Positions 12,401 to 19,789 of a stretch of DNA of 64,000 nt are shown here, piece after piece. Position numbers and translations under genes: made by a program. Each line of letters opens with the position of its first letter. Within the stretch, counting starts at the first letter, position 1. The stretch comes from Bugula neritina. Lineage: Eukaryota; Bryozoa; Gymnolaemata; Cheilostomatida; Bugulidae. The notes under the pieces are model-generated. The model did not search any database. It was not told the origin of the DNA and was given only the letters and a program-made list of their open reading frames with translations. The stretch is from contig OZ037772.1 of NCBI GenBank assembly GCA_964035545.1, positions 13,236,818 to 13,300,817 on the forward strand, written 5' to 3'.

Positions 12401-15230
12401 AGGGGGAATACTAGTGGTGTAGTGAGGGGGATACTAGTGGTGTAATGAGGGGGATACTAGTGGTGTAGTGAGGTACTAGTGGTGTAGTGAGGGGGAATAC
12501 TAGTGGTGTAATGAGGGGGATACTAGTGGTGTAGTGAGGTACTAGTGGTGTAGTGGGATACTAATATAAATGTTATTATAATATGTATATCAATTTATTA
12601 TTCAGAGTGTAAATGCATGTTTCTCCCAGGTTGTTGATAAACAAATAAACTATGAAAGAATATCATATTAAATGAACATAGAAGAGTTAATTAGCCAGCA
12701 GAGTAGTGGAGGTTTAGGACTGAGCAGTGATGAATGTAGATATGCAGACTCAGCAGAGTAGAGAATAATAACTCTCAGTAATAACTAATAAGCAGTGAGA
12801 CAAAGCAGCTGACTCACTCCACTTTCCTGTCCACTTCCCCCAACCACCAGGAATGTGCCTATCACAGCCCAACATCTCAGCTAAACTGCTGATACAGAAA
12901 GGGACGGCACCACCACCCCCTTCCTGTGAGACCAACTCATGATGTAGGTGTGGTGTTTACAAGGATGTAGAGAGGAGATAAAATTATTAATATAAACAAA
13001 TGACTTCTGACAGCATCCTGGGTTGTGGCAGCAGCACCACAGCCTGCCGACAGCACCACAACCTGCCGACAGCACCACAGCCTCCCGACAGCACCACAAC
13101 CTGCCGACAGCACCACAACCTGCCGACAGCACCACAACCTGCCGACAGCACCACAACCTGCCGACAGCACCACAACCTGCCGACAGCACCACAACCTGCC
13201 GACAGCACCACAACCTGCCGACAGCACCACAACCTGCCGACAGCACCACAACCTGCCGACAGCACCAGCACCACAACCTGCCGACAGCACCAGCACCACA
13301 ACCTGCCGACAGCACCACAACCTGCTGACAGCACCACAACCTGCCGACAGCACCACAACCTGCCGACAGCACCACAACCTGCCGACAGCACCACAGACTG
13401 CACCACAACCTGCCGACAGCACCACAGCCTGCCGACAGCACTACAACCTGCCGACAGCATGTATACACATCAAGTATTAAGATGAACACATCACACTGTA
13501 ACAATACTGGACACCAGATTAATGTATCTTAGATCAACCATCACAGCCAACTTATCTTCATCATACACTAAGTACAAATATTTGTTAGTATAAAATCATC
13601 GCTTAGCAACTGTAAACTAAAACATACCACAGGCTTGTAAATATTCACTGCAGAGTTTGTGTTATCAGGAAATTCACATGAAGTTTAAATTAATTAGATG
13701 ACTGGCACACAATACAAGACAAAGTAAACAAGAGGCATTGACTATATAATAAGTTGGTCACTGTGAATAGAGTATCAAATTCAAAGGTCATGTAGAGGTC
13801 ATGGAGAATACATCACTTAACTAATTACATAAAGTATACAGAGTGGATAATTAAACGTCAATAGCTGTGTAAATAGCACGGCTTAACCTTTCTCTTAATA
13901 AAATAGCTATGAAGAGAGCAGTTATGTAAAATATGGTGAGCAATCAAGTGAAAGGTAATCAATTTCATAATCCATTGACTTCTGTTTATCTGCAGTATGG
14001 GAGATATAGCAAGGTGCACTGACATCTAAACTCTATTATTCCCAAGCATACAAACACTGCACTGTAGAGAAAGGGCCATTGAGAGAGTGGAGAGAGAGAC
14101 AATAGAGTCTAGCTGGGGTGATTTGATAACAATACATGAGTTACAGCAGATTCTATTGTATGAACAGGCAGTGTATTGAGGAGGTGTATTGTGTAGGTGT
14201 ATTGGGTAGATGTATTGTGTAGGTGTATTGTGTAGATGCATTGTGTAAGTGTATTGTGTAGATGCATTGTGTAAGTGTATTGTGTAAATGTATTGTGTAG
14301 ATGTATTGCATAGTTATATTGTCCAGGGTATAACAGTCTATTGATTATCTCCCTTGTATATCGATATGATTATTTTCCCACATATGCTGTATATTATACT
14401 ATATATGCTGTATATTATACAATATATACTGTATATTATACTATAGATGCTGTGTATTATATATGCTGTATATTATATATGCAGTATATTATAGATGCTG
14501 TATATCATATATTCTGTATATTATATATGCTGTATATCATATATTCTGTATATTATATATGCTGTATATCATATATTCTGTATATTATATATGCTGTATA
14601 TCATATATTCTGTATATTATATATGCTGTATATCATATATTCTGTATATTATATATGAAGAAACTGACCAAGATATAAGACATGCTGGTAGATGTGTCAC
14701 TGTCAGGATACAATAACCTTACAATACAGGTACCATCATAACTTAAAAGAATTCCTATTATGCGAGACATATCCTAAGTGTTTCAGCATAACATAAGGAT
14801 AATAAGGACCTAGAGAGTGTAATCCTTTCTAGGAAAGATTGTCTGATCATGTATGAAATAGAGAATAATTGAACACAGGTCCTAATACTAATATATATGT
14901 GTGTGTGCTATATTATATGTTAGCTCAACATACTGTAACTAGTAATTACAATATAATAATAATAATACACACATATCACTACAATGATATAATATAATAT
15001 ATTAACATATTCCTACAATATATTATAATAATACTATATTACGACAATATATCATAATATCACATATTACTACAATATATTATAATATCACATATTACTA
15101 CAATATATTATAATAACACTATATTACTATATTATTATAACACTATATTACGATATTATTATATTACTAGAGCATATAATCACCTCTGAGTCTTGGTAGT
15201 TATGGTGGTTTGCTGACTTGAAGATGACAT
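417..15230 (-). CDS. Intermediate filament protein, long lamin-type rod plus lamin-tail domain, alternatively spliced
   Basis: Exons (minus strand, in order): 15230-15184 or 11303-11248 (alternative first), 8020-7662, 7548-7217, 7058-6975, 6875-6702, 6114-5768, one tail cassette (5582-5341, 5029-4863 or 4531-4422), 3117-3035, 2817-2734, 2410-2330, 1989-1885, 458-417 (stop TAA). All borders are GT-AG and the phases agree. Predicted length is 659, 634 or 615 residues with the upstream first exon, depending on the cassette. The rod starts with the helix-initiation motif LNSRFANYIEKNRFLEAQ and ends with the helix-termination motif LELEIAAYRKLLEVEE. It spans about 353 residues, so coil 1B keeps the six extra heptads of lamins and protostome filaments. 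The tail carries a lamin-tail fold (GNWIEVENTG, FTFPEG, ENWGTG) and ends ATHIQKTTYAQ, without CaaX and without a basic nuclear signal. I infer a cytoplasmic filament subunit. The join of the cassettes to exon 3117-3035 rests on phase only. Confidence 0.88.
491..720. repeat. Minisatellite in intermediate filament intron 11, unit about 17 bp
   Basis: Tandem copies of ACTCAGTATAACTGCGT and variants (TGTGT, GGACAC), starting about 30 bp upstream of the last coding exon in gene orientation. Confidence 0.85.
1020..1165. repeat. Short tandem repeat, GAGTGACTGTGAGT type
   Basis: Degenerate copies of GTGAGTGACTGTGAGTAAGT in intron 11 of the filament gene. Confidence 0.75.
1673..1760. repeat. 20-bp minisatellite
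   Basis: About five copies of GACTCAAGTAGTGACATACT in the same intron. Confidence 0.9.
2018..2335. repeat. 43-bp minisatellite carrying copies of an exon end and donor site
   Basis: About seven copies, between exons 2410-2330 and 1989-1885. On the gene strand the units nearest the exon read GTGTGAAG/GTGTGTAG, the same as the true exon end and donor, followed by TTTCACTTTCACTCTG. Confidence 0.9.
2449..2698. repeat. 33-bp minisatellite
   Basis: About seven near-identical copies containing CTCTGACTGTCTCATACAG and GGCCACACCCCC, in the intron before exon 2410-2330. Confidence 0.9.
2822..3030. repeat. Minisatellite, unit about 37 bp
   Basis: About six copies containing GTGTATAAGGAGTTGTCATA, filling the intron between exons 3117-3035 and 2817-2734. 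On the gene strand the first copy overlaps the donor GTAAGATAACTCC. Confidence 0.85.
3118..3984. other. Unique intronic sequence of the filament gene
   Basis: Intron sequence between the tail cassettes and exon 3117-3035. An open frame at 3623-3886 has no recognisable protein features and lies antisense inside the intron. No gene is called. Confidence 0.5.
3985..4345. repeat. Minisatellite of GTAGTAATAGTAGAGTATAC type, unit about 24 bp
   Basis: About fifteen copies just downstream of cassette 7c in gene orientation. Confidence 0.85.
4422..4531 (-). CDS. Tail cassette 7c of the intermediate filament gene (Thr/His-rich)
   Basis: Acceptor GCCGTGCAG then G-ATG-AAA, the same phase as cassettes 7a and 7b. 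It encodes MKLTEQLGVVETVQ followed by a Thr, Gln and His-rich stretch and LALGASSG, ending at a good donor GTACGT. Length 110 nt, 2 modulo 3. The frame stays open past the donor to a stop at 4354, so a terminal form without the lamin-tail domain is possible. Confidence 0.55.
4560..4715. repeat. Degenerate repeat of GTGAGTAGAGAGT
   Basis: Short tandem copies between cassettes 7b and 7c. Confidence 0.7.
4863..5029 (-). CDS. Tail cassette 7b of the intermediate filament gene (glycine-rich, keratin-like loops)
   Basis: Acceptor TATTACTCAG then G-CTG-ACA, the same phase as cassette 7a. It encodes LTESSGRGGGGSS followed by repeats of GGGSM, then AASDMMFTSQEAAVTNKKPSG. The donor GTATTG is weak. Length 167 nt, again 2 modulo 3. 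Glycine loops of this kind are known from keratin ends, and I infer a mechanical or epithelial isoform, which is untested. Confidence 0.55.
5225..5300. repeat. 20-bp repeat, TATGACTTGGTCACACAG
   Basis: Three to four copies just after cassette 7a in gene orientation. Confidence 0.75.
5341..5582 (-). CDS. Tail cassette 7a of the intermediate filament gene (Ser/Thr-rich)
   Basis: Acceptor TTGTTCAG then G-CTG-AAT, so the last rod codon becomes AGG. It encodes about 80 residues beginning LNAAEMAANQISSTTVRT and rich in Ser, Thr and Gly, ending MSLDG at a donor GTACAG. Length 242 nt, which is 2 modulo 3. Without splicing, the frame runs a further few codons to TAG at 5320-5318; no polyadenylation signal is close, so a spliced cassette seems likelier than a terminal exon. 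Confidence 0.6.
6130..6700. repeat. AT-rich tandem repeat, AACATATAATATAATA type
   Basis: Fills the intron between exons 6875-6702 and 6114-5768. Irregular 14 to 20-bp periods; every frame is open on one strand, which is an artefact of composition. Confidence 0.9.
7065..7216. repeat. 12-bp repeat, TACTACAGTGTA
   Basis: About twelve copies fill the intron between exons 7548-7217 and 7058-6975. On the gene strand each unit reads ACTGTAG/TATAC, resembling the true acceptor side. Confidence 0.9.
7555..7635. repeat. 17-bp repeat, ACAGTCAGCGTGGTTAC
   Basis: Four to five copies in the intron between exons 8020-7662 and 7548-7217. Confidence 0.85.
8255..8485. repeat. 22-bp minisatellite
   Basis: About ten copies of GTAGGTATAAGATGTATGTA-type units in intron 1 of the filament gene. 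Confidence 0.85.
9190..9330. repeat. 23-bp minisatellite
   Basis: About six copies containing CCTGTAGACAGGTGAATAAG, in intron 1 of the filament gene. Part of each unit (CCTGTAGACAGG) is palindromic. Confidence 0.85.
9690..10165. repeat. 33-bp minisatellite
   Basis: About fourteen copies containing TAGAGTAGAGATTGCTGAGT and TATATACTGTATGT, in intron 1. Confidence 0.9.
10510..11055. repeat. Cluster of short repeats
   Basis: ATAGTCTACTATATACACA (10515-10585), GTAGAGATACACTAGAGGTA (10670-10745) and AACTATACACAT (10935-11050), all in intron 1 and just downstream of exon 1b in gene orientation. Confidence 0.75.
11248..11303 (-). CDS. Alternative first coding exon 1b of the intermediate filament gene
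   Basis: ATG at 11303-11301 followed by MAKYFPQSSTGSAGSPPV, then CA and a consensus donor GTAAGT. It has the same phase as exon 1a and would join the acceptor at 8020 to read PPVQSYESS. It lies inside the intron that follows exon 1a, so use of it would need an internal promoter. A TATA-like TTATATAATA lies about 230 bp upstream. This would change only the first part of the head domain. Confidence 0.6.
11536..11546 (-). promoter_or_regulatory. TATA-like element upstream of alternative exon 1b
   Basis: TTATATAATA on the minus strand about 230 bases upstream of the exon 1b ATG, next to a purine-rich GAGAGA tract. Motif only. Confidence 0.25.
12178..12560. repeat. Minisatellite of TACTAGTGGTGTAGTGAGGG, unit about 22 bp
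   Basis: About seventeen copies that differ in the length of the G run, in the intron after exon 1a. Confidence 0.9.
13035..13465. repeat. GC-rich 19-bp minisatellite
   Basis: About twenty-three copies of CACAACCTGCCGACAGCAC, GC-rich against the AT-rich surroundings. It is open in several frames on both strands, giving apparent Cys-rich or Pro/Thr-rich proteins; these are repeat artefacts. Confidence 0.9.
13500..14150. other. Unique intronic sequence
   Basis: Non-repetitive part of the intron after exon 1a. I see no coding exon with filament-like sequence and no RNA gene. Confidence 0.4.
14165..14660. repeat. Two adjacent minisatellites
   Basis: GTGTATTGTGTAGATG-type units (14175-14315) followed by TGTATATCATATATTCTG-type units of 32 bp (14385-14655). 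Confidence 0.85.
14940..15165. repeat. AT-rich repeat, ATATTACTACAATATAT type
   Basis: Degenerate copies immediately downstream of exon 1a in gene orientation. Confidence 0.75.
15184..15230 (-). CDS. Alternative first coding exon 1a of the intermediate filament gene
   Basis: ATG at 15230-15228 followed by MSSSSQQTTITTKTQ, then AG and a donor GTGATT. The phase (two bases left over) fits the acceptor at 8020, where the codon becomes AGG and the reading continues RSYESS. The sequence just upstream has a GC box, an inverted CCAAT and a TATA-like element, so this exon probably has its own promoter. Intron 1 from this exon is 7.2 kb. Confidence 0.7.
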
Positions 15231-15324
15231 CTTTTCCTCAACTCACGAAATTTTTCAACCGCTGGGAGGTGCTGTTTACACAGAAATGAGGCTCCGGGTT
15301 CCCTTCTCTTCCTTGCCGGCTTGT

Positions 15325-15375
15325 GTTTTATTCTCATTCCCAGGCACCGCCCCCTCCAGCTAATCTCAGCCAATC
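15325..15375 (-). promoter_or_regulatory. Likely promoter of intermediate filament exon 1a
   Basis: Upstream of the ATG at 15230, read on the minus strand: ATTGG (inverted CCAAT, 15370-15374), a GC box GGGGCGG (about 15347-15354) and a TATA-like GAATAAAAC (about 15325-15333). Order and spacing suit a start site near 15300 and a 5' UTR of about 70 bases. Confidence 0.4.
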
Positions 15376-15639
15376 ACATCCCATGAAGCAGCTCTTTGAA
15401 ACTAAAGTAGCAGCTAATTCATGGCAGTGGCCAGTATATTGTATATATTAACACACTGTGTGTGCTGCCTTTACCTAGCTAACAATGCCATCACTTGTTA
15501 CATATGGGAAAGTCAATTGAATATTGAAATGTATTAAACAAACATCATTGAATACAAAAAGACAACAAAAAGAATTACAAGCTTTATGTATATCCCTGAA
15601 CAAAAGAAAATCAAGATTCCAACATACGTACATACATAC

Positions 15640-15765
15640 TACATACACACTATATAATGTATACATACTACATACATACGTACTACACACACACTACACA
15701 CACACTACATACACACTGCATACATCCTACATACACACACTATATTATATACGTACATATGTACA
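15640..15765. repeat. CTACATACACA repeat
   Basis: Short tandem units in the space between the divergent filament and membrane protein genes. Confidence 0.75.
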
Positions 15766-15837
15766 CTCAGTGATTTCTAGATAGAAAATTCGGTACACAA
15801 AGGATGTCTTAGTAAACTAACGCAGGCAGATCATATA

Positions 15838-16258
15838 GACTTGGTATATAGAGACAGAGTAATACTTGGTATATAGAGACAGAGTAAGACTTGGTATATA
15901 GAGACAGAGTAATACTTGGTATATAGAGACAGAATAATACTTGGTATATAGAGACAGAGTAATACTTGGTATATAGAGACAGAGTAATACTTGGTATATA
16001 GAGACAGAGTAATACTTGGTATATAGAGACAGAGTAAGACTTGGTATATAGAGACAGAGTAATACTTGGTATATAGAGACAGAGTAATACTTGGTATATA
16101 GAGACAGAGTAATACTTGGTATATAGAGACAGAGTAAGACTTGGTATATAGAGACAGAGTAATACTTGGTATATAGAGACAGAGTAATACTTGGTATATA
16201 GAGACAGAGTAATACTTGGTATATAGAGACAGAGTAATACTTGGTATATAGAGACAGA
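15838..16258. repeat. 25-bp minisatellite
   Basis: About seventeen copies containing ACTTGGTATATAGAGACAGA, very uniform, intergenic. Confidence 0.92.
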
Positions 16259-16259
16259 G

Positions 16260-16560
16260 AAGAGAATGATATATGGAGTTGAGAGAATGTGAATATAGAT
16301 AATTAGCTAGATGGGGAAAAGATAAGTGGATGCACTCTGATAACACTAATTATCCTTCTGTAGTGGAAACCCTGCGTCATCTGCTCAGCCAGCATCATAA
16401 GCTGAGCCAGCAGAATGGTATGACATCCCCAGCCACACCCTGCACCAACTACCAGTTTATTACTAAACAGGTCAACCAACCTGAGTGTGACATTCCATTA
16501 GCTTAGGTCATTGGTTGTAGACTGGACAGGTACATGTGTTATATGTAGGTAATGTTATGT
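16260..16560. other. Unique intergenic sequence
   Basis: No coding or RNA feature seen. It lies between the divergent filament and membrane protein genes. Confidence 0.4.
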
Positions 16561-16569
16561 CACACGCAG

Positions 16570-16875
16570 GTGTACTACAGACTGTACTGTGTACTGCGTG
16601 TAGTGTGTACTGTGTGTGGTGTGTGTGGTGTGTACTGTGTGTAGTGTGTGTACTGTGTGTAGTGTGTACTGTGTGTAGTGTGTGTGGTGTGTGTAGTGTG
16701 TACTGTGTGTGGTGTGTGTAGTATGTACTGTGTAGTGTATACTGTGCAGTGTGTACTGTGTGTACTGTGTACTGTGCAGTGTGTACTGTGTGTAGTGTGT
16801 ACTGCGTGTACTGTGTGTAGTATGTAATGTGCAGTGTGTACTGTGTGTAGTGTGTACTGTGTGTAGTATGTAGGT
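16570..16875. repeat. GTGTGTACTGTGTGTAGT low-complexity repeat
   Basis: Alternating GTGTGTACT and GTGTGTAGT words; potential Z-DNA-forming alternating purine-pyrimidine sequence, intergenic. Confidence 0.85.
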
Positions 16876-17036
16876 GTAGAGGGGATGCAGCATTGAATGA
16901 GGACATTACCCTGCTAATTAGCAATTGGTAAACATTCTAGATGGTTCCGGAAGTGAATGAGTAATTAGAAAGGAATGCGGAGTAATTAGCATCAGTTATC
17001 AGAGGATCAGGTGCCAGCAGACAGCAAGGCTGAGTG

Positions 17037-17044
17037 TATAAATA
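17037..17044 (+). promoter_or_regulatory. TATA box upstream of the membrane protein gene
   Basis: TATAAATA preceded by GTG and followed by GAG, a near-consensus TATA box. A start near 17068 would leave a 5' UTR of about 600 bases, or there may be an unrecognised 5' intron. Confidence 0.4.
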
Positions 17045-17665
17045 GAGTTATCTTCTCAACATAATATCTCTAGCCGCTCACCTTCATCATAGCTTATAGT
17101 AGTCACTCAAGTAGACTCAACTAGCTAGCAGTGTCAGGGGTAAACAACTCCAAATGTACAACCAGAGTAGCCCAACTTTCAGAACTGGTGTGAGGTGGTT
17201 CTGCAAAGGCTAATATACACAAGAGACTTGATATAAAGACTGATAGATATACTGTGCTTACTAACAACTGTATTCATAGTGATGAACATAACTATAACCT
17301 ATGTGAATGTCACGGTAGGAATTCTCTCTAAACGTATTCATATATACATTAACTCTACTTGATTAATATTATAACCACCTGCTTCCTATTCATATAAATA
17401 TTAGAGGTAAATATTACAGTTATATACACTAGCTTCATATCTTATCATGTGATGAGTGTACTTGTCTAACATGTACAGCACATACAATACACTAGCGCAA
17501 ACATTATATAACATACATCATACGTTATATGTTACACAACATACACTAGATATTACACGAGAATAAACTAGAATAAAACAATGCTGCCCGTTCAACTCAG
17601 TATAGACTGATTGTCTACGCAAGGGTATTCAGCACTTTTAAATAATTATCAACTTGAGTGAAAAA

Positions 17666-19224
17666 ATGAAAACTACTATGTTTGAGTTTGTAGCATTTGG
17701 GGTGAGTGTATACTACCTTCTAGTATATAGCATATGTGTATTACCTTCTAGTATATAGCATATGTGTATTACCTTCTAGTATATAGCATATGTGTATTAC
17801 CTTCTAGTGTATAGCACATGTGTTCCACCTTCTAGCATATAGCACATACAGTGTACTATAAACAACTGGTTGTATTGCAGGTGCTATTGCTCTTCAAAAT
17901 ATCCAAAGCCCAGGGTTTACAGAAAATGACAACAGGTAGCTATTGTATGCCAACGTTATTGTTTACTGTGCAGCCTACATACATTAACCTACACAGTGTA
18001 ACCTACACAGTGTAACCTACACAGTGTAACCTACACAGTGAAACCTACACAGTGAAACCTACACAGTGTAACATACACACTGTAACTTACACAGTGAAAC
18101 CTACACAGTGTAACATACACACTGTAACCTACACACTGTAACCTACCAACACTTGAGTTTGGTATTAGATATTATTATGTATATTTTAGAGACTAGCACT
18201 ACATCTACTTCACTAGACCAGCAGGATAATATATTTGGAGGTAACATATATTACAGTAGTATACTCTAACAGATGCATATATTACAGTAATATACTCTAA
18301 CATATGCATATATTACAGTAATATACTCTAACATATGCATATATTACAGTAATATACCCTTATATTACATGGATTATAATATTTTAGGAAACATCCCTGA
18401 GGCTTTTGTCATTGGTACAGGAGTGCTGGTGATCTTCATCATGATCTCCCTCACAGTCATAGCCGTTTATCTGTTCAAAGAAGGTGCGTCATCAAATGAA
18501 CATAGACCACCTCGGGACAACCATGCAACTCAGTACATGTAAGTATTACTCAGTAGATGTGAGTATAACTCAGTACATGTAAGTATTACTCAGTACATGT
18601 AAGTACCATTTTAGGGAGTTAGAGCCCCTGACAGTTCGAGGTAACACGCCCCGCCAGGCTAGGAATAACGGCTGGATACACTTTCCCGAGGTCTATGCCG
18701 CCAGCACAACTATCTATGACCAGAATAAGCCTCCGCCAGTTCCTACTAAACTAAGTATTATAAAAAATAACAGAAGAGATCATGTCGTAGAGGAAGAAAA
18801 GGTGGAGAGCCCTCCTGTGGAGGTGGAGCAAAGAGAGATAGAGCAACAGAGTCGAGAGGCGGCAGAACCAAAGAGTCAGCAGGGGGCAGTAACTTCTCAA
18901 CTGAACACAGAGAGGGTGACAGAACCTACAGTAACCCCTCAACTGGAGAGGGTGGGGAACACAACACCAGACGTGACAAAGCAGTTGAAAGAAGAGAGAG
19001 AGGAAGTCAGAAGGTCAAAGAGCTTGCACGACAGCAAGCATCATGAACCACCAGCCATCGCTGAGAGACAGGAGAGACAAATCCTGCTGCCTGCCACCAA
19101 AGAAATGGAAATATCCACAACGATGGGCAACAGAGAGGTGAAAATTATCAGAACAGTAAGAAAAGTTAGAAAAGCTAAAAGTGTTGGTCCAGCACCTAGA
19201 GTTGAGTTTAAGCCATCCAATTAG
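17666..19224 (+). CDS. Single-pass type I membrane protein of unknown family
   Basis: Five exons: 17666-17701, 17881-17935, 18190-18240, 18388-18538, 18615-19224 (stop TAG). Phases 0, 1, 1, 2 agree and the total is 903 nt (300 residues). Residues 1 to about 23 form a signal peptide (hydrophobic VAFGVLLLF, likely cleavage after KAQ). A very short, Ser/Thr-rich ectodomain of about 30 residues follows, then a transmembrane helix at about 53-77. The cytoplasmic tail has about 220 residues, highly charged, with a possible tyrosine motif QYMELEPL near 96-103 and a proline motif PPPVPTK of SH3-ligand type. The end is basic (KIIRTVRKVRKAKS). I do not recognise the family. The layout suggests an adaptor-like receptor or a glycoprotein anchored to the cytoskeleton, which is a guess. 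AATAAA lies 80 bp after the stop. Confidence 0.8.
17702..17860. repeat. Minisatellite in intron 1 of the membrane protein gene
   Basis: About five copies containing TACCTTCTAGTATATAGCAT. Each unit holds ACCTTCTAG, an acceptor-like word. Confidence 0.8.
17985..18150. repeat. 15-bp repeat, ACCTACACAGTGTAA
   Basis: About ten copies in intron 2 of the membrane protein gene. Confidence 0.85.
18245..18365. repeat. Repeat in intron 3 of the membrane protein gene
   Basis: About four copies containing ATATTACAGTAATATACTCT; each has an ATTACAG acceptor-like word. Confidence 0.8.
18527..18606. repeat. 20-bp repeat that duplicates an exon end plus donor
   Basis: Four copies of ACTCAGTACATGTAAGTATT. 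The first copy is the true end of exon 4 (ACTCAGTACAT) joined to its donor GTAAGT; the others make up most of the 76-base intron 4. Confidence 0.92.
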
Positions 19225-19789
19225 AGCTCCGAGTCTAACACTGAGCTGAGGGGAAAACGAGAAACTGGGCTAAATTTTATTTTATTTATTGCTTTAAATT
19301 TGACAAATAAAGTGATACTATTAATTGTGATAGATATTATATTATATGTAGTGTATACATATGACTAAATGAGTGAAGTACAGTCACACTTTTTACAAAA
19401 AATGAGATCCCACATTGCATTGACTACATAGTCTACATTTTCCCAAGATTAAAATGAAATCATTCTTAACCAAACATAAAATAATAATTTATATAGCAGC
19501 CAATGACTGCGCAGTTAATATAATAGCAGCCAATGACTGCGCAGTTAATATAATAGCAGCCAATGACTGCGCGGTTATCATTGTTAACTAAATAAGGGTA
19601 GTAGAAGGAGAGAGCGCTCCTCCATCCTCCATGAACACATATAATGTTGGAATATGGTAAGAGAGAAGAATATTTACAGAGAGATAATAAATATAATACA
19701 GCTAAGACATAATTACTACATTGTCATTATATTGATACAATACTAATAATATAGAGATAGTTTACACAGAGATGGTGAGTGAGTGAGCA
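19225..19789. other. Intergenic space between convergent membrane protein and ATF6 genes
   Basis: Holds the polyadenylation signals and three copies of a 29-bp repeat containing CAGCCAATGACTGCGCAGTT (19498-19575). Nothing else seen. Confidence 0.6.
19306..19311 (+). terminator. Polyadenylation signal AATAAA of the membrane protein gene
   Basis: AATAAA about 80 bases after the stop at 19224, in an AT-rich 3' region shared with the convergent ATF6 gene. On the minus strand the TTTTATTTTATTTATT run at about 19276-19290 gives AATAAA copies that could serve ATF6. Confidence 0.5.

Noticed and set aside
13000-13485. Open frames on both strands with Cys/Val-rich or Pro/Thr-rich repeats
   Set aside because: All arise from one GC-rich 19-bp minisatellite in intron 1 of the filament gene.
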